Assembly (NCBI GenBank): GCA_035369865.1
Contig: DAOOVG010000010.1
Span: 1 to 34,904, forward strand
DNA length: 34,904 nt
Reading direction: 5' to 3'
From: MVYY01 sp035369865
Lineage (GTDB): Bacteria > Bacteroidota > Bacteroidia > Bacteroidales > Paludibacteraceae
The first letter of the stretch is position 1. Each line of letters opens with the position of its first letter. Of the stretch, positions 25,378 to 34,013 are shown in pieces. The position numbers were made by a program, and so were the translations under genes. The notes under the pieces were generated by a model. The model made no database searches, had not been told where the DNA came from, and saw nothing but the letters and a program-made list of their open reading frames with translations.

Positions 25378-26373
25378 TTATCGTTTGAGGCTTGCTCCTA
25401 TGCTGTCTATCACGATGGTGTCTCCTGGCTGCACGTTAAATTCTTGTACTGGTTGTTCTTTGGGTTCTTTTTTCTTTTTGGAAAACAAACGGAAAATCCA
25501 GCTATTGGCTACCGTTTCAGCGGCTCTGGTCACTTGAACAACAGCTTCATCAACTTTTGATATAGCAGTATCAATATTTTGTGCCATTTGCTTATCGTGT
25601 ACGAGGCGAGGAAGAGTCCCTTCACCATGATTCAGTGCATAAGTAGTCGTATGTAATTCATACATAATTGAGTCACCTTTGCCTAAAATATTGTTCAATT
25701 TTGTTGTAAGTTTATCATCATTAACTAATTTTCCCAAATCGCCTTGCCCGCTATCAACTTTACTTGTGAGTTGTTTAATATGTGCTAATGATGAATTGAT
25801 GTTATTCATAGCTATGTTTAGTTGAGTAGTCAGTGAATCATTGTTAATGAGATTTCCCATATCTCCTTTTCCACTATCGATTTTTCCAGTTATAGAACGT
25901 AGGTTTGCCACTGTTCCAGTAGCTTCTTCCAACATGATTTGTGCTTGGGCTAACATACCTTGTATATCAAGTCCTTCTGTTACTTTTAAAAAATCACCTT
26001 CTCTTACGCGTCCCGTTTGCGGATCACCAGGTAAAATAAGAACAATTTTTCCACCCATTAAGCCTTCTTGTCCGATTTGAACAGTAGAGTTTTTATAAAT
26101 GTATTTTGTATAACGATCATCTACCGAAAAAGTAACAATGACAGAGGTATCCGAAATAATACGTATATCTTTCACGGTTCCTACATTAATACCGGCAAAC
26201 CGTACATTATTGCCTACTGACAAGCCCCGAACATCCTTAAACGAGGCATATAAATTGGTGTTTGAAGTAAACAGATTTTCTTTGCTGCCAATAAGGTAAA
26301 CAGCCACTACGAATAAAACAATAGCAGCTGCAATAAAAATACCTAATCTTAAGGCTCTTTTTTGTGTCTTCAT
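25378..26373 (-). CDS. mlaD: MlaD-family (MCE) phospholipid-binding protein
   Basis: This is the periplasmic lipid-binding subunit of the Mla ABC system, which moves phospholipids between inner and outer membranes. The 331-residue protein has one N-terminal membrane anchor (about 11-28) and an MCE domain at about 38-117 (ASFKDVRGLSVGNNVRFAGINVGTV). The Bacteroidota-type tail carries three copies of a glycine-containing repeat spaced exactly 41 residues apart, at about 164-186, 205-227 and 246-268 (KIDSGKGDMGNLINND, KVDSGQGDLGKLVNDD, ALNHGEGTLPRLVHDK). The tail is probably a long helical segment, much longer than in E. coli MlaD. It is the last gene of mlaE-mlaF-mlaD, 17 bp after mlaF. Confidence 0.92.
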   Translation of the reverse strand: MKTQKRALRLGIFIAAAIVLFVVAVYLIGSKENLFTSNTNLYASFKDVRGLSVGNNVRFAGINVGTVKDIRIISDTSVIVTFSVDDRYTKYIYKNSTVQIGQEGLMGGKIVLILPGDPQTGRVREGDFLKVTEGLDIQGMLAQAQIMLEEATGTVANLRSITGKIDSGKGDMGNLINNDSLTTQLNIAMNNINSSLAHIKQLTSKVDSGQGDLGKLVNDDKLTTKLNNILGKGDSIMYELHTTTYALNHGEGTLPRLVHDKQMAQNIDTAISKVDEAVVQVTRAAETVANSWIFRLFSKKKKEPKEQPVQEFNVQPGDTIVIDSIGASLKR

Positions 26374-26390
26374 ATTGTATGATTTTATTA

Positions 26391-27125
26391 TTAAATAAAA
26401 TAATCTCTTATTTCTTTTTCTTTGCTATGACTTAATTCGTCATATGTGCCTTCGGCTATAAAAACACCGTCATCCATTATTTTTATATTGTCGGTAGCCA
26501 TTTTGGCACACTTTGTATCATGTGTAATGATGATAGAAGAAGTATTATATTCCTCACGAATTTTAATGATCAATTCGCTTATTTCGCCTGAGGTTACTGC
26601 ATCAAGTCCAGTAGTGGGTTCATCATACAAAATGATTTCTGGACGAAGAATCAAGGTGCGTGCCAGAGCAATTCTTTTTTTCATACCTCCTGAAAGTTCT
26701 GATGGCATTTTATCAATTGCCTCTAGTAATCCGACGCTTCTTAGTGATGTCTCAATCAGTTCTTCTGCTTCACGTTTTTTGTCTACAAACTGTGTACGTC
26801 GTATTGGGAAAAGCAAATTTTCACGAACACTCATTGAATCGTATAAGGCACCTCCTTGAAAAAGGTAACCCACTTTTTTACGTATTTCATTTAGCTCATT
26901 ATCATTGCACTGCAATATATCTGTTCCTAACACTTTTATCTCGCCTCCATCGGGCTCTATTAATCTTACAATACATTTTGCCAATACCGACTTTCCGATA
27001 CCTGATTTCCCCATAATTCCTAAATTTTCTCCACGATGCAAGGTTAGACTTATGCCTCGTAAAATAGGTTTGTCAGAAAAAAATTTATACAAGTCTTTTA
27101 TTACAATTACTTCTTCTTTTTCCAT
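26391..27125 (-). CDS. mlaF: MlaF-family ABC ATPase of phospholipid transport
   Basis: This is the cytoplasmic ATPase that drives the Mla complex. The 244-residue protein has Walker A GKSGIGKS (39-46), a Q-loop in GYLFQGGALYDSMSV, the ABC signature LSGGMKKR (144-151), Walker B IILYDEP with Glu169, a D-loop (TTGLD) and a switch His in ITHDT. The FQGGALYDSMSVREN block is typical of the Mla/MCE-associated ATPases. It lies between mlaE (7 bp upstream) and mlaD (17 bp downstream), so the three are one transcript. Confidence 0.95.
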   Translation of the reverse strand: MEKEEVIVIKDLYKFFSDKPILRGISLTLHRGENLGIMGKSGIGKSVLAKCIVRLIEPDGGEIKVLGTDILQCNDNELNEIRKKVGYLFQGGALYDSMSVRENLLFPIRRTQFVDKKREAEELIETSLRSVGLLEAIDKMPSELSGGMKKRIALARTLILRPEIILYDEPTTGLDAVTSGEISELIIKIREEYNTSSIIITHDTKCAKMATDNIKIMDDGVFIAEGTYDELSHSKEKEIRDYFI

Positions 27126-27132
27126 TATTGGC

Positions 27133-27960
27133 TTATAAAATATTAATAATTAATACAAATATAAGGTCTATCACAAACACTGTAAGCGATGAAGATACTA
27201 CTGCTGAATTAGCTGCATAACCTACGGATTCTGTTCCCTTGTTGGCATTGTAACCTTTGTAACAACCAATCAGCCCAATAAAAAATCCGAAAAAGACAGT
27301 TTTTATGGTCGCAGGAATCAAATCTATAAAGCCTAACATTCCGAAGGCACTATTGATGAACAGCGTACCACTCATATATTCAAAAGCATTAATAGCAAGA
27401 AAAGCACCCAACAGGCTTAAAGCATCGGCAAATATCACCAGAATAGGAACTACAATTGTAGCAGCTAAAACTCTTGTAGCTACAACAAATCCCAGTGGTT
27501 TAGTTCCTGAAACTTCCATAGCGTCAATTTGTTCAGTTACCGTCATTGCAGCAATTTCAGCACCAATACCAGAACTTATTTTTCCCGCACAAATAAGTCC
27601 AGTGATTACGGGTCCCAATTCTCTCACCATAGCAATGGCAATCACTCCTGGTAATAACGTCTGGGCACCAAAATCTGATAAAATAGGATACATTTGCATG
27701 GTAAGAACCAAACCCATAATAAATCCTGTAACACTTACTAATGATAAAGATTTGTTCCCGATCAGAAAACCTTGTTTAACTATTTCTTTATGCTCAAATG
27801 GTGGTTGAAAAAATTGTTTTATAACTTTTCCAGTGAAAAGAATCATTTCTCCCAGGTCAATAAATATTCCATTATAGAAATTTCGGATATCTTCGTCTAT
27901 ATGAAATTTCTTGATCTTCAAATTTCGCACTTTTAAACTTTTAGTATTTATTTTCTTCAT
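27133..27960 (-). CDS. mlaE: MlaE-family permease of phospholipid transport
   Basis: This is the inner-membrane permease of the Mla system. The 275-residue protein has a cytoplasmic or amphipathic N-terminus, then helices with the family blocks FIMGLVLTMQMYPIL, VRELGPVITGLICAGKISSGIGAEIAAMTVTEQIDAMEV and RVLAATIVVPILVIFADALSLLGAF, ending VFVIDLIFVLIINIL. It is first in mlaE-mlaF-mlaD. The outer-membrane MlaA and the periplasmic MlaB and MlaC are not in the window, as expected for the reduced Bacteroidota arrangement. A good promoter lies at 28096-28126. Confidence 0.95.
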   Translation of the reverse strand: MKKINTKSLKVRNLKIKKFHIDEDIRNFYNGIFIDLGEMILFTGKVIKQFFQPPFEHKEIVKQGFLIGNKSLSLVSVTGFIMGLVLTMQMYPILSDFGAQTLLPGVIAIAMVRELGPVITGLICAGKISSGIGAEIAAMTVTEQIDAMEVSGTKPLGFVVATRVLAATIVVPILVIFADALSLLGAFLAINAFEYMSGTLFINSAFGMLGFIDLIPATIKTVFFGFFIGLIGCYKGYNANKGTESVGYAANSAVVSSSLTVFVIDLIFVLIINIL

Positions 27961-28095
27961 TGTATCAATTCATAAGTTTTTTTAAAAATTTTTTACAATT
28001 ATCTTCCGTTATTAGGTACCCTCCTAATTGGTTTAGAAAATTAATAAACAATTGTTTTTTGATTATTATTTGAATATCTCTCTTAAATTTCGATA

Positions 28096-28126
28096 CAAAT
28101 AAACTTAAAATTTACATTTCTACAAA
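28096..28126 (-). promoter_or_regulatory. Promoter of the mlaE-mlaF-mlaD operon
   Basis: On the minus strand TTTG (28123-28126), 19 bp, then TTTATTTG (28096-28103), one base off TAnnTTTG. The start would be near 28089, leaving a leader of about 128 nt. Confidence 0.5.
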
Positions 28127-28739
28127 AATATTATTTGTTTTTTCCTCATCAAATTGATTTTGATTTTTTTGCTACTTAAATTTATTTTTCAATTTTCCTA
28201 ATATTTTAACATAAAAACTTTAACATTCTATGCAAAATTGATGCCAAAAGTTACATTGTGAAATCCGCCGTTCTGAAACGGAAAAGTATAATAATACTAA
28301 AACAACTTTCGAAAATAAAAAATAATTTAAAAAGGAATTGATAATTAAGAGTTTACGAGTTGGAAGATACGAAGTATGAGTTTAGAGTTAGACATTTTGC
28401 AAATGCCCAACAAATTAATAGTTTGAAGTTCTGAGTAGAGATGTTTCATGGAATGTCTGAATACGCAAATAACAAAAAATCTCTGTGTTTCTCAGTTTAA
28501 TAAATCATTTATTTTCAAAGAGTTCCATAGAGAAGGTATGGAATTACAAGAGAAAAAATCTCAAAAACAAATAAGGCAATAAAAACATTTTCATTTTGTA
28601 TCAAGACAATTGAAGCGAAGTAAAATCACCAAAACCATTAAAAAAATTAAACATTTTCTGAGGAAAAATAGTAAAGGGGGTTGGAGCAAAAGCTACTAAT
28701 ACAAAAATTCTGGATTAAAAGACAAAATTACAAACCCTA
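28127..28739. other. Gene-free tract between the mla operon and the coiled-coil lipoprotein gene
   Basis: About 600 bp with no intact gene. It contains a short hairpin (CCGTT and AACGG near 28268-28281), degenerate GAGTTTA-type repetition around 28349-28405, and a stretch at 28478-28542 that resembles sequence near 16615-16655 in reverse orientation. The look is of decayed or spacer DNA. Confidence 0.4.
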
Positions 28740-28781
28740 TTGGACGAAGAATTTACTATTGTTGTTGGTGGAATGGAATAA
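28740..28781 (+). pseudogene. Short remnant resembling the 3' end of rsmI
   Basis: Fourteen codons ending in TAA read LDEEFTIVVGGME, very like the RsmI end GEFVIVVGGKEE encoded at 25174. At DNA level the two share a 16-base identical block (ATTGTTGTTGGTGGAA) plus a GAATAAT end. The frame is closed by a stop 24 bases upstream, so this is a fragment only. It may be a partial duplication of the local rsmI end or the fossil of another methylase. Confidence 0.45.
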
Positions 28782-28795
28782 TAATATTACCTTTG
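28765..28795 (+). promoter_or_regulatory. Promoter of the coiled-coil lipoprotein gene
   Basis: TTG (28765-28767), 20 bp, then TACCTTTG (28788-28795), an exact TAnnTTTG box. The start would be near 28802, about 72 nt before the ATG. The -33 part falls inside the rsmI-like remnant. Confidence 0.6.
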
Positions 28796-28796
28796 T

Positions 28797-28815
28797 TTAT
28801 CGTTGTTAACGATAA
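28797..28815. promoter_or_regulatory. Inverted repeat at the transcription start of the lipoprotein gene
   Basis: TTATCGTT-GTT-AACGATAA is a perfect 8-bp inverted repeat with a 3-bp spacer, beginning right after the -7 box and covering the predicted start site. This position is ideal for a repressor operator. A second small stem (TCTCT/AGAGA) follows at about 28820-28837 in the leader. Confidence 0.5.
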
Positions 28816-28873
28816 CAAAATCTCTCATAATAAGAGAAATAGTCTGTTATTTTTCAATAACTAATAAAGATAT

Positions 28874-29743
28874 ATGAAGTCAAAAATTTTTCTCTTCAGT
28901 TTGTTGATTACTTTGCTTTTTACTTCTTGTGGCAAACATTCAGCAGAATATAAAGCTCTAAAAGCACAAAATGACTCGCTTTTGCTTGAAAAGGCAAACA
29001 TGGAAAAGGAAATGGATGAATACTTTTCAAGTATTAATCAGATATATGAAAATCTCGAAAAAATCAAAAGCACTGAAAACGCCATTACTTTAAATAATAC
29101 TCGGGAAATTTCGGAAGATACCCGTATCAAAATCAATGAAGATATCAATTATCTGAATAACTTGCTGCAAAATAACAAAGACGAGCTCGCACAGCTGAAA
29201 TCAAAACTAAAAAAAAGTTCTTTAAAATTGACAGAACTTGAAAAAACTATTGCCCGATTGACAGAAGAATTAGAAAAAGAAAGTACACAAATTGCCCTTT
29301 TGCAAAATCAATTGGCTCAAAAAGACACTGTTATTACTCAATTGAGTACCACCATTGGTCAAATGGGAGAGAATATCGAATCTTTATCGCAGGAAAACAA
29401 ATCGAAAGAAGAAAAAATCAAGGAACTGGATGCCAGCCTTCATTCAGCATGGTATGCTTTTGGTACAAAAAAAGAACTCATTCAGCAAAAAATTCTTACA
29501 ACCAATGGCATTTTTAGAAAGGCAGATATTTTAAAATCAGATTTTAACAAAGATTATTTCGTTCGGATTGATGCCAGGAATGTTAAAGCTATTCCTCTCT
29601 ATTCTAAAACAGCAAAAATCCTTACTACTCATCCCAAGTCCTCCTATATGCTTGAGAAACAAGATGATAATCTCGTGTTAATTATTAGTGATCCGTCGGC
29701 TTTCTGGAGCGTGAGTAAATACCTGGTTGTTCAGACGGATTAA
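28874..29743 (+). CDS. Coiled-coil lipoprotein, Cbp1-like
   Basis: This is a 289-residue lipoprotein with signal and lipobox LLFTSC (Cys19). Residues about 25-195 are a long heptad-type coiled coil (ALKAQNDSLLLEKANMEKEMDEY; LKKSSLKLTELEKTIARLTEELEKE). The C-terminal 90 residues form a compact domain starting SAWYAFGTKKELIQQKIL. The arrangement and the KALKAQNDSLLLEK start resemble a Bacteroidales lipoprotein family that includes the collagen-binding Cbp1 of Bacteroides fragilis, but I name it by recollection only and adhesin function is not shown. The gene stands alone, with a strong promoter and an operator-like inverted repeat in front. Confidence 0.8.
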   Translation: MKSKIFLFSLLITLLFTSCGKHSAEYKALKAQNDSLLLEKANMEKEMDEYFSSINQIYENLEKIKSTENAITLNNTREISEDTRIKINEDINYLNNLLQNNKDELAQLKSKLKKSSLKLTELEKTIARLTEELEKESTQIALLQNQLAQKDTVITQLSTTIGQMGENIESLSQENKSKEEKIKELDASLHSAWYAFGTKKELIQQKILTTNGIFRKADILKSDFNKDYFVRIDARNVKAIPLYSKTAKILTTHPKSSYMLEKQDDNLVLIISDPSAFWSVSKYLVVQTD

Positions 29744-29985
29744 AAGTCTACTAATAGTTAAACACATTCTTCAAATATTTTTCATCTTCTTTTTTTAAAC
29801 AAAGCAAGAATTCTTTTTTAATGGTCTTAATTGATTGATATATAATTCAATTTTCGCGAGTTCCTTTAGCTTGCTTGCGATAGGCTATCAAAGTTTAACC
29901 CCTTTTGCATCTTTTTTGGCTTACTATGTTTAAGGTAAATAATAGTTAAATTTAAGTGAAAAGATTGTTTTCTTGCTTTCTGCAA
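29744..29985. other. Gene-free sequence before the oxidoreductase remnant
   Basis: No intact gene, promoter or terminator is recognised here. With the remnant and terminator that follow, it may be the eroded body of the same lost gene. Confidence 0.35.
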
Positions 29986-30111
29986 ATGGAAAATGTTCTA
30001 AAAGGTTTGGAAAAATCACTGCCTGAACGTTATCATCATTTAATTCCTTTGAATGAAAAAGCCCTCCAAACAGGAATCGAAATTATTCAATTGGAGCACA
30101 AAGTTGAATAA
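29986..30111 (+). pseudogene. Remnant of a 2-oxoacid:ferredoxin oxidoreductase gamma-subunit gene (3' end)
   Basis: Forty-one codons ending in TAA encode ENVLKGLEKSLPERYHHLIPLNEKALQTGIEI and a short tail. The block 'lPERyHHLIPLNekAl..G' is, as I recall it, the end of KorC/PorG-type gamma subunits, normally about 180 residues. Only the last 40 or so remain. A stop codon lies 30 bases upstream of the Met in frame, and no catalytic part is visible. An intrinsic terminator still follows at 30141-30176, as expected for the true end of a former operon. Confidence 0.6.
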
Positions 30112-30140
30112 AAAGTTGATTATTGATAAAGTCTCCTTAT

Positions 30141-30176
30141 CGCTGATAATTCCTCATGAGTCAGCGTTTTTGTTTT
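30141..30176 (+). terminator. Intrinsic terminator left behind the oxidoreductase remnant
   Basis: CGCTGA and TCAGCG form a stem around a 14-nt loop, followed by a T-rich run (TTTTTGTTTT). It points in the direction of the remnant and has no intact gene just before it. Confidence 0.7.
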
Positions 30177-30297
30177 ATAACAAGTTATAATCCGAAAGGA
30201 ATTTATCCAGACCATTAGGAAAATTTTTTAGGGTAAAGATGAGAACAAAAAAATTCAAATTAAAATTTTCTATTCTTATTAAGAATTCGAATTCAGC

Positions 30298-32127
30298 TTA
30301 TAATTGGAGTAATGGAATTTTATCCTTTCTATTCGTTGCTTCGTTCAACGCTTCAACAATGTTGATAATAAAATCGCCTATTTTTTCACATTCAGCAATG
30401 ATGTCCATATAAGTAACGCTTGCTATATAATCGTATTTCTGTTCTTTTACATCATCAATATTTTGAAATTTAAGTCGATCCCGAAGATTATTTATTTCAT
30501 TTTCCAAATTTTGAATTTTAGCTAATTCCTGATCGGTTGCTTGATAATTTTCTATGGCTTCTCTCATTTCCTTCAATGCTTTTTCAACCAAATCCATCAT
30601 TCTATTTACATTCTCATCCATTTCAGGAATATAAATTGCTTTGTCTTCTCTCTTTCTCATGAGTATTCTGGCGAGGTTGTAACAACTATCTCCTATGCTT
30701 TCAATTTCAGAAATAATTCGCAACATAGTTTGGATTTCAAATTTACTTTTTTCGCTCAATCGCCCTTCTGCTACCTTTGTCAAATAGTGAGCTATTTCTA
30801 TTTCCATCCTATCACTAATGTTTTCGTACTTTTGAATTCTGCTGAACTTTTTAACAAATTCATCTTCATTTTTTTCATAATATAATTCTCGTACCATTTG
30901 AAACATTCTTTGTGATCGATCAATATAAACTTTAATTTCTTTCCATGCTTGAAGAATAGAAAGTTCAGAAGTTGAAAGCAATCCTATTGATATATATTTT
31001 AATTGAAATTCTTCCTCCGAATCTTTTTGTTTGATGACAAAAGATACAACCTTAGCAATAAAATTAACAAACCATATCAAAAGGCACGTATTTATAAGAT
31101 TAAATAGCGTGTGAAAAAGTGACAAACCATAAGAAGTTGCCAGTTGATGTTGGAGCAATTGTTGCTTAATGGTTAGTTGTTCGGAAGTAAGTGCTGTGGT
31201 ATCTGATGAAATTACTTTTAAGGTTTCCGGATCTAAACTTGTGGTAAAAGAAGTTAATAAGTTTGGATCTCCAGGTCCGAAGTTAGTAATGATATAGGAG
31301 ATTAAATTTATAAAAGGATAGAAAAATATTAACATCCAAATTACTCCAAAAATGTTAAAGGTAAGGTGAGCTAATGCAGTACGTTTGGCTGAAACATTCG
31401 CTGGTATAGCTGCTAAATTTGCAGTAATAGTTGTACCAATATTTTCTCCAAGCACCATTGCTGCTCCCAGTTCAAATGAGAGCCAACCTTTACTACACAT
31501 TACTAAAGTAACAGCCATCATAGCACTTGAAGATTGCACAATAATGGTTAAAATGGTGCCTATTAAAAGAAATAATAAAACTGAACCAAAGCCATAGTTT
31601 GTGTATTTGGAAAGAAATGCTAAAATTCCAGGGTTACTTTGAATATCAGGTACTGAATTTTTTAACATTTCAAGTCCCATAAACAAAAACGCAAATCCGA
31701 TTAAAAATTCACCTATGGATTTGCGTTTACTTTTTGAAGAAAAAATAAAAGGTATTGAAAGTCCTATAAGAGGAATTGCGAAAGAGGCAATGTTTACTTT
31801 AAAGCCAAATAAAGAAATAATCCAAGCAGTAACTGTTGTACCAATATTAGCCCCCATAATTACAGTAATAGCTTGATATAGTGTAAGTAAACCTGCGTTT
31901 ACAAAGCTTACTACCATTACTGTTGTTCCGGACGAAGATTGAATTATGGAGGTAATCAATAAGCCTGTTAAAACTCCACTAAAACGGTTTTTGGTCATTG
32001 CAGCCATAATGGCACGAAGACGTTCGCCTGCTACTTTTTGTAATCCCTCGCTCATTACCTTCATTCCATAAAGGAATACGCCCAACGAGCCAATCAGAAT
32101 CAAAAAATCATAAAATGTATAATGCAT
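30298..32127 (-). CDS. Na/Pi cotransporter with C-terminal PhoU-like domain
   Basis: This sodium-coupled phosphate transporter of the NptA/YjbB (PF02690) type has 609 residues. The membrane half has the two inverted repeats, each with the family QSSS signature: IIQSSSGTTV (QSSS 63-66) and IVQSSSAMMAV (QSSS 198-201), plus GANIGTT and GENIGTT loops. Residues about 390-600 are a soluble helical PhoU-like domain (ISEIESIGDSCYNLARILMRK; IIAECEKIGDFIINIVEAL) with the metal-binding E...D pattern of PhoU. In some bacteria such proteins export phosphate. The gene is monocistronic with a good promoter at 32160-32194, divergent from the nucleoside kinase. It may carry the phosphate-transport role lost with the PiT fossil at 178-346. 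Confidence 0.95.
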   Translation of the reverse strand: MHYTFYDFLILIGSLGVFLYGMKVMSEGLQKVAGERLRAIMAAMTKNRFSGVLTGLLITSIIQSSSGTTVMVVSFVNAGLLTLYQAITVIMGANIGTTVTAWIISLFGFKVNIASFAIPLIGLSIPFIFSSKSKRKSIGEFLIGFAFLFMGLEMLKNSVPDIQSNPGILAFLSKYTNYGFGSVLLFLLIGTILTIIVQSSSAMMAVTLVMCSKGWLSFELGAAMVLGENIGTTITANLAAIPANVSAKRTALAHLTFNIFGVIWMLIFFYPFINLISYIITNFGPGDPNLLTSFTTSLDPETLKVISSDTTALTSEQLTIKQQLLQHQLATSYGLSLFHTLFNLINTCLLIWFVNFIAKVVSFVIKQKDSEEEFQLKYISIGLLSTSELSILQAWKEIKVYIDRSQRMFQMVRELYYEKNEDEFVKKFSRIQKYENISDRMEIEIAHYLTKVAEGRLSEKSKFEIQTMLRIISEIESIGDSCYNLARILMRKREDKAIYIPEMDENVNRMMDLVEKALKEMREAIENYQATDQELAKIQNLENEINNLRDRLKFQNIDDVKEQKYDYIASVTYMDIIAECEKIGDFIINIVEALNEATNRKDKIPLLQL

Positions 32128-32159
32128 TACTTTATGGTTGTTTTTTTAAGATTTCACTA

Positions 32160-32194
32160 CAAAGTTATTCAATTTTTGAATTCTTAAAAGCAAA
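32160..32194 (-). promoter_or_regulatory. Promoter of the Na/Pi cotransporter gene
   Basis: On the minus strand TTTG (32191-32194), 23 bp, then TAACTTTG (32160-32167), an exact -7 box. The start would be near 32153, about 26 nt before the ATG. On the plus strand TATATTTA near 32210-32217 may be the -7 box of the divergent kinase gene. Confidence 0.55.
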
Positions 32195-32259
32195 GAAATA
32201 AAAAAAGTTGTATATTTACAATTGAAATGAAAATACATTTTTATTAAGAAATTTAAATT

Positions 32260-33930
32260 ATGGATAAAAAGGTAACTATCTATTGCAAAAATACACACTC
32301 GTTTCATGATTTTCCCTTGGGTACTTCTTTACTTGAAATTTATCAATTTTTAAATATAAAATTAAAATATCAGGTAGTTGCAGCTCGTGTCAATTATAAA
32401 GTTGAAGACCTTAATTTTTTGGTGTATAAACCCAAAGATATTGATTTTATTGATTTGAGCACTTCTTCAGGAATGCGGGTATATGTCCGAACACTCACAA
32501 TGGTGATCGCAAAAGCCCTTTCAGAATTATATCCTTATGCTGTTTTTCGAATTGAACATCCTATTTCCAAAGGTTATTACTGCACTATTAACAATTTAAA
32601 TGAACCTGTCACGTCAGCCTTGCTTTCTCAAATCAAGGAACGAGTAAATATAATTATTTCTCAAGCCAAACCCATTATTGCAGAAGAAAAACAGACACAG
32701 GAAGTAAAAAGATTATTTGCTGAGCAACAACATCAGAAAGATAAAATCACTCTTTTTGAAACATTGGGCATTCCTTATTGTAAATTTTATCGAATTGATG
32801 ATTATATAGATTATTATAATGGTGTTTTATTACCTTCAACTGACTATTTAAGTTTATACGATTTAATACCTTATTATGATGGTTTATTGCTTCGTGTTCC
32901 CAACAGAGAAAATCCAACCGAATTAGAAGAAATTATTCCACAACCAAAATTATATGAAGTATTTAAAGAGTATGTTGAATGGAGTAAAATAATGAATTTG
33001 AGTAATGTAGGAGAATTTAACATAGCGTGTTTAAACAAACAATCTTTTACTTTGATAAAGGTTTCAGAAGCTTTGCATGAAAAAAAAGTAGCAGCTATCG
33101 CCGATATGATTGTTCAGAGAGGAGATAAGGTAAAGTTTGTATTTGTTTCGGGACCTTCTTCTTCAGGAAAAACAACTTTTAGCAAAAGATTATCTATTCA
33201 ATTAATGGTTTGTCATTTCAAACCTATTATTATTTCTCTTGATAATTATTTTGTAGATCGAGAAAAAACACCGCGTGATGAAAATGGACAATTTGATTTT
33301 GAACATTTGCATGCGCTGGACTTAGAATTGCTTAATTCTCATTTGATGCAGTTATTGAATGGTCAAGAAATTGAGCTGCCTTTTTTTGATTTTGAAGAAG
33401 GGAGACGATATTATCGTGGAGAAAAAATAAAATTTCAAGAAAGAAGCATTTTAATTATTGAAGGAATTCATGCTTTAAATCCTGAATTAATTCCAGAAAT
33501 ACCAAAGGAAGCCACTTTTAAAATTTATGTATCTGCTCTGACTACTATTTCTATTGATGATCATAATTGGATTCCTACCACTGATACACGGTTATTGCGA
33601 CGAATCATCCGCGATTCAAGATTTAGGAATTATTCGGCTCGAGAAACCATAGCTCGCTGGGAAAGTGTAAGGAAAGGGGAAGAAAAATGGATTTTTCCTT
33701 TTCAAGAAAATGCAGACATTATGTTTAATTCTGCTTTAATTTTTGAGTTTGCTGTACTAAAAAGGTATGCAGAGCCGTTACTTTCTGAAATACCTAAATA
33801 TTGTGATGAATATACGGAAGCACATCGTTTATTAAAATTTTTAAGTTATTTTGTCGCTATTCCGGATCGTGAAATTCCGCCTACTTCTTTACTGCGGGAA
33901 TTTGTTGGTGGAAGTAGTTTTAGATATTAG
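32260..33930 (+). CDS. Nucleoside kinase (TGS-ThrRS-like N-terminus fused to uridine-kinase domain)
   Basis: In the 556-residue two-part protein, residues 1-66 form a TGS-like beta-grasp domain. Residues about 67-230 resemble the second additional domain of threonyl-tRNA synthetase (YPYAVFRIEHPISKGYYCTI). From about residue 290 there is a uridine-kinase/phosphoribulokinase P-loop domain: Walker A GPSSSGKT (298-305), IISLDNYFVDREKTPRDENG, ELPFFDFEEGRRYY and the Walker B-like ILIIEGIHALN. This fusion is a recognised family in Bacteroidota and Firmicutes annotated as nucleoside kinase. It presumably phosphorylates a pyrimidine nucleoside, but the role of the TGS part is not known. It is monocistronic. 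Confidence 0.92.
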   Translation: MDKKVTIYCKNTHSFHDFPLGTSLLEIYQFLNIKLKYQVVAARVNYKVEDLNFLVYKPKDIDFIDLSTSSGMRVYVRTLTMVIAKALSELYPYAVFRIEHPISKGYYCTINNLNEPVTSALLSQIKERVNIIISQAKPIIAEEKQTQEVKRLFAEQQHQKDKITLFETLGIPYCKFYRIDDYIDYYNGVLLPSTDYLSLYDLIPYYDGLLLRVPNRENPTELEEIIPQPKLYEVFKEYVEWSKIMNLSNVGEFNIACLNKQSFTLIKVSEALHEKKVAAIADMIVQRGDKVKFVFVSGPSSSGKTTFSKRLSIQLMVCHFKPIIISLDNYFVDREKTPRDENGQFDFEHLHALDLELLNSHLMQLLNGQEIELPFFDFEEGRRYYRGEKIKFQERSILIIEGIHALNPELIPEIPKEATFKIYVSALTTISIDDHNWIPTTDTRLLRRIIRDSRFRNYSARETIARWESVRKGEEKWIFPFQENADIMFNSALIFEFAVLKRYAEPLLSEIPKYCDEYTEAHRLLKFLSYFVAIPDREIPPTSLLREFVGGSSFRY

Positions 33931-34013
33931 TAGAAACAAGGCTGAAAAATTTTTCAATAAAATTAATGGATTGTTGGAAAGCAATTATTTAACAAATTCA
34001 AAAATTTAATGCT

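Noticed and set aside
26446..26859. 137-residue plus-strand open frame opposite mlaF
   Set aside because: It is an antisense shadow of a certain ABC ATPase.
27305..27808. 167-residue plus-strand open frame opposite mlaE
   Set aside because: It is an antisense shadow of a certain permease; the hydrophobic codons give a long antisense frame.
28580..28620. Second PiT-like scrap (TATCAAGACAATTGAAG resembles TGTCAAAACAATTGAGT at 179-195)
   Set aside because: The match is about 15 bases in AT-rich DNA and the frame does not continue into PiT-like sequence.
30541..30885. 114-residue plus-strand open frame opposite the Na/Pi cotransporter
   Set aside because: It is an antisense shadow of the PhoU-like domain.
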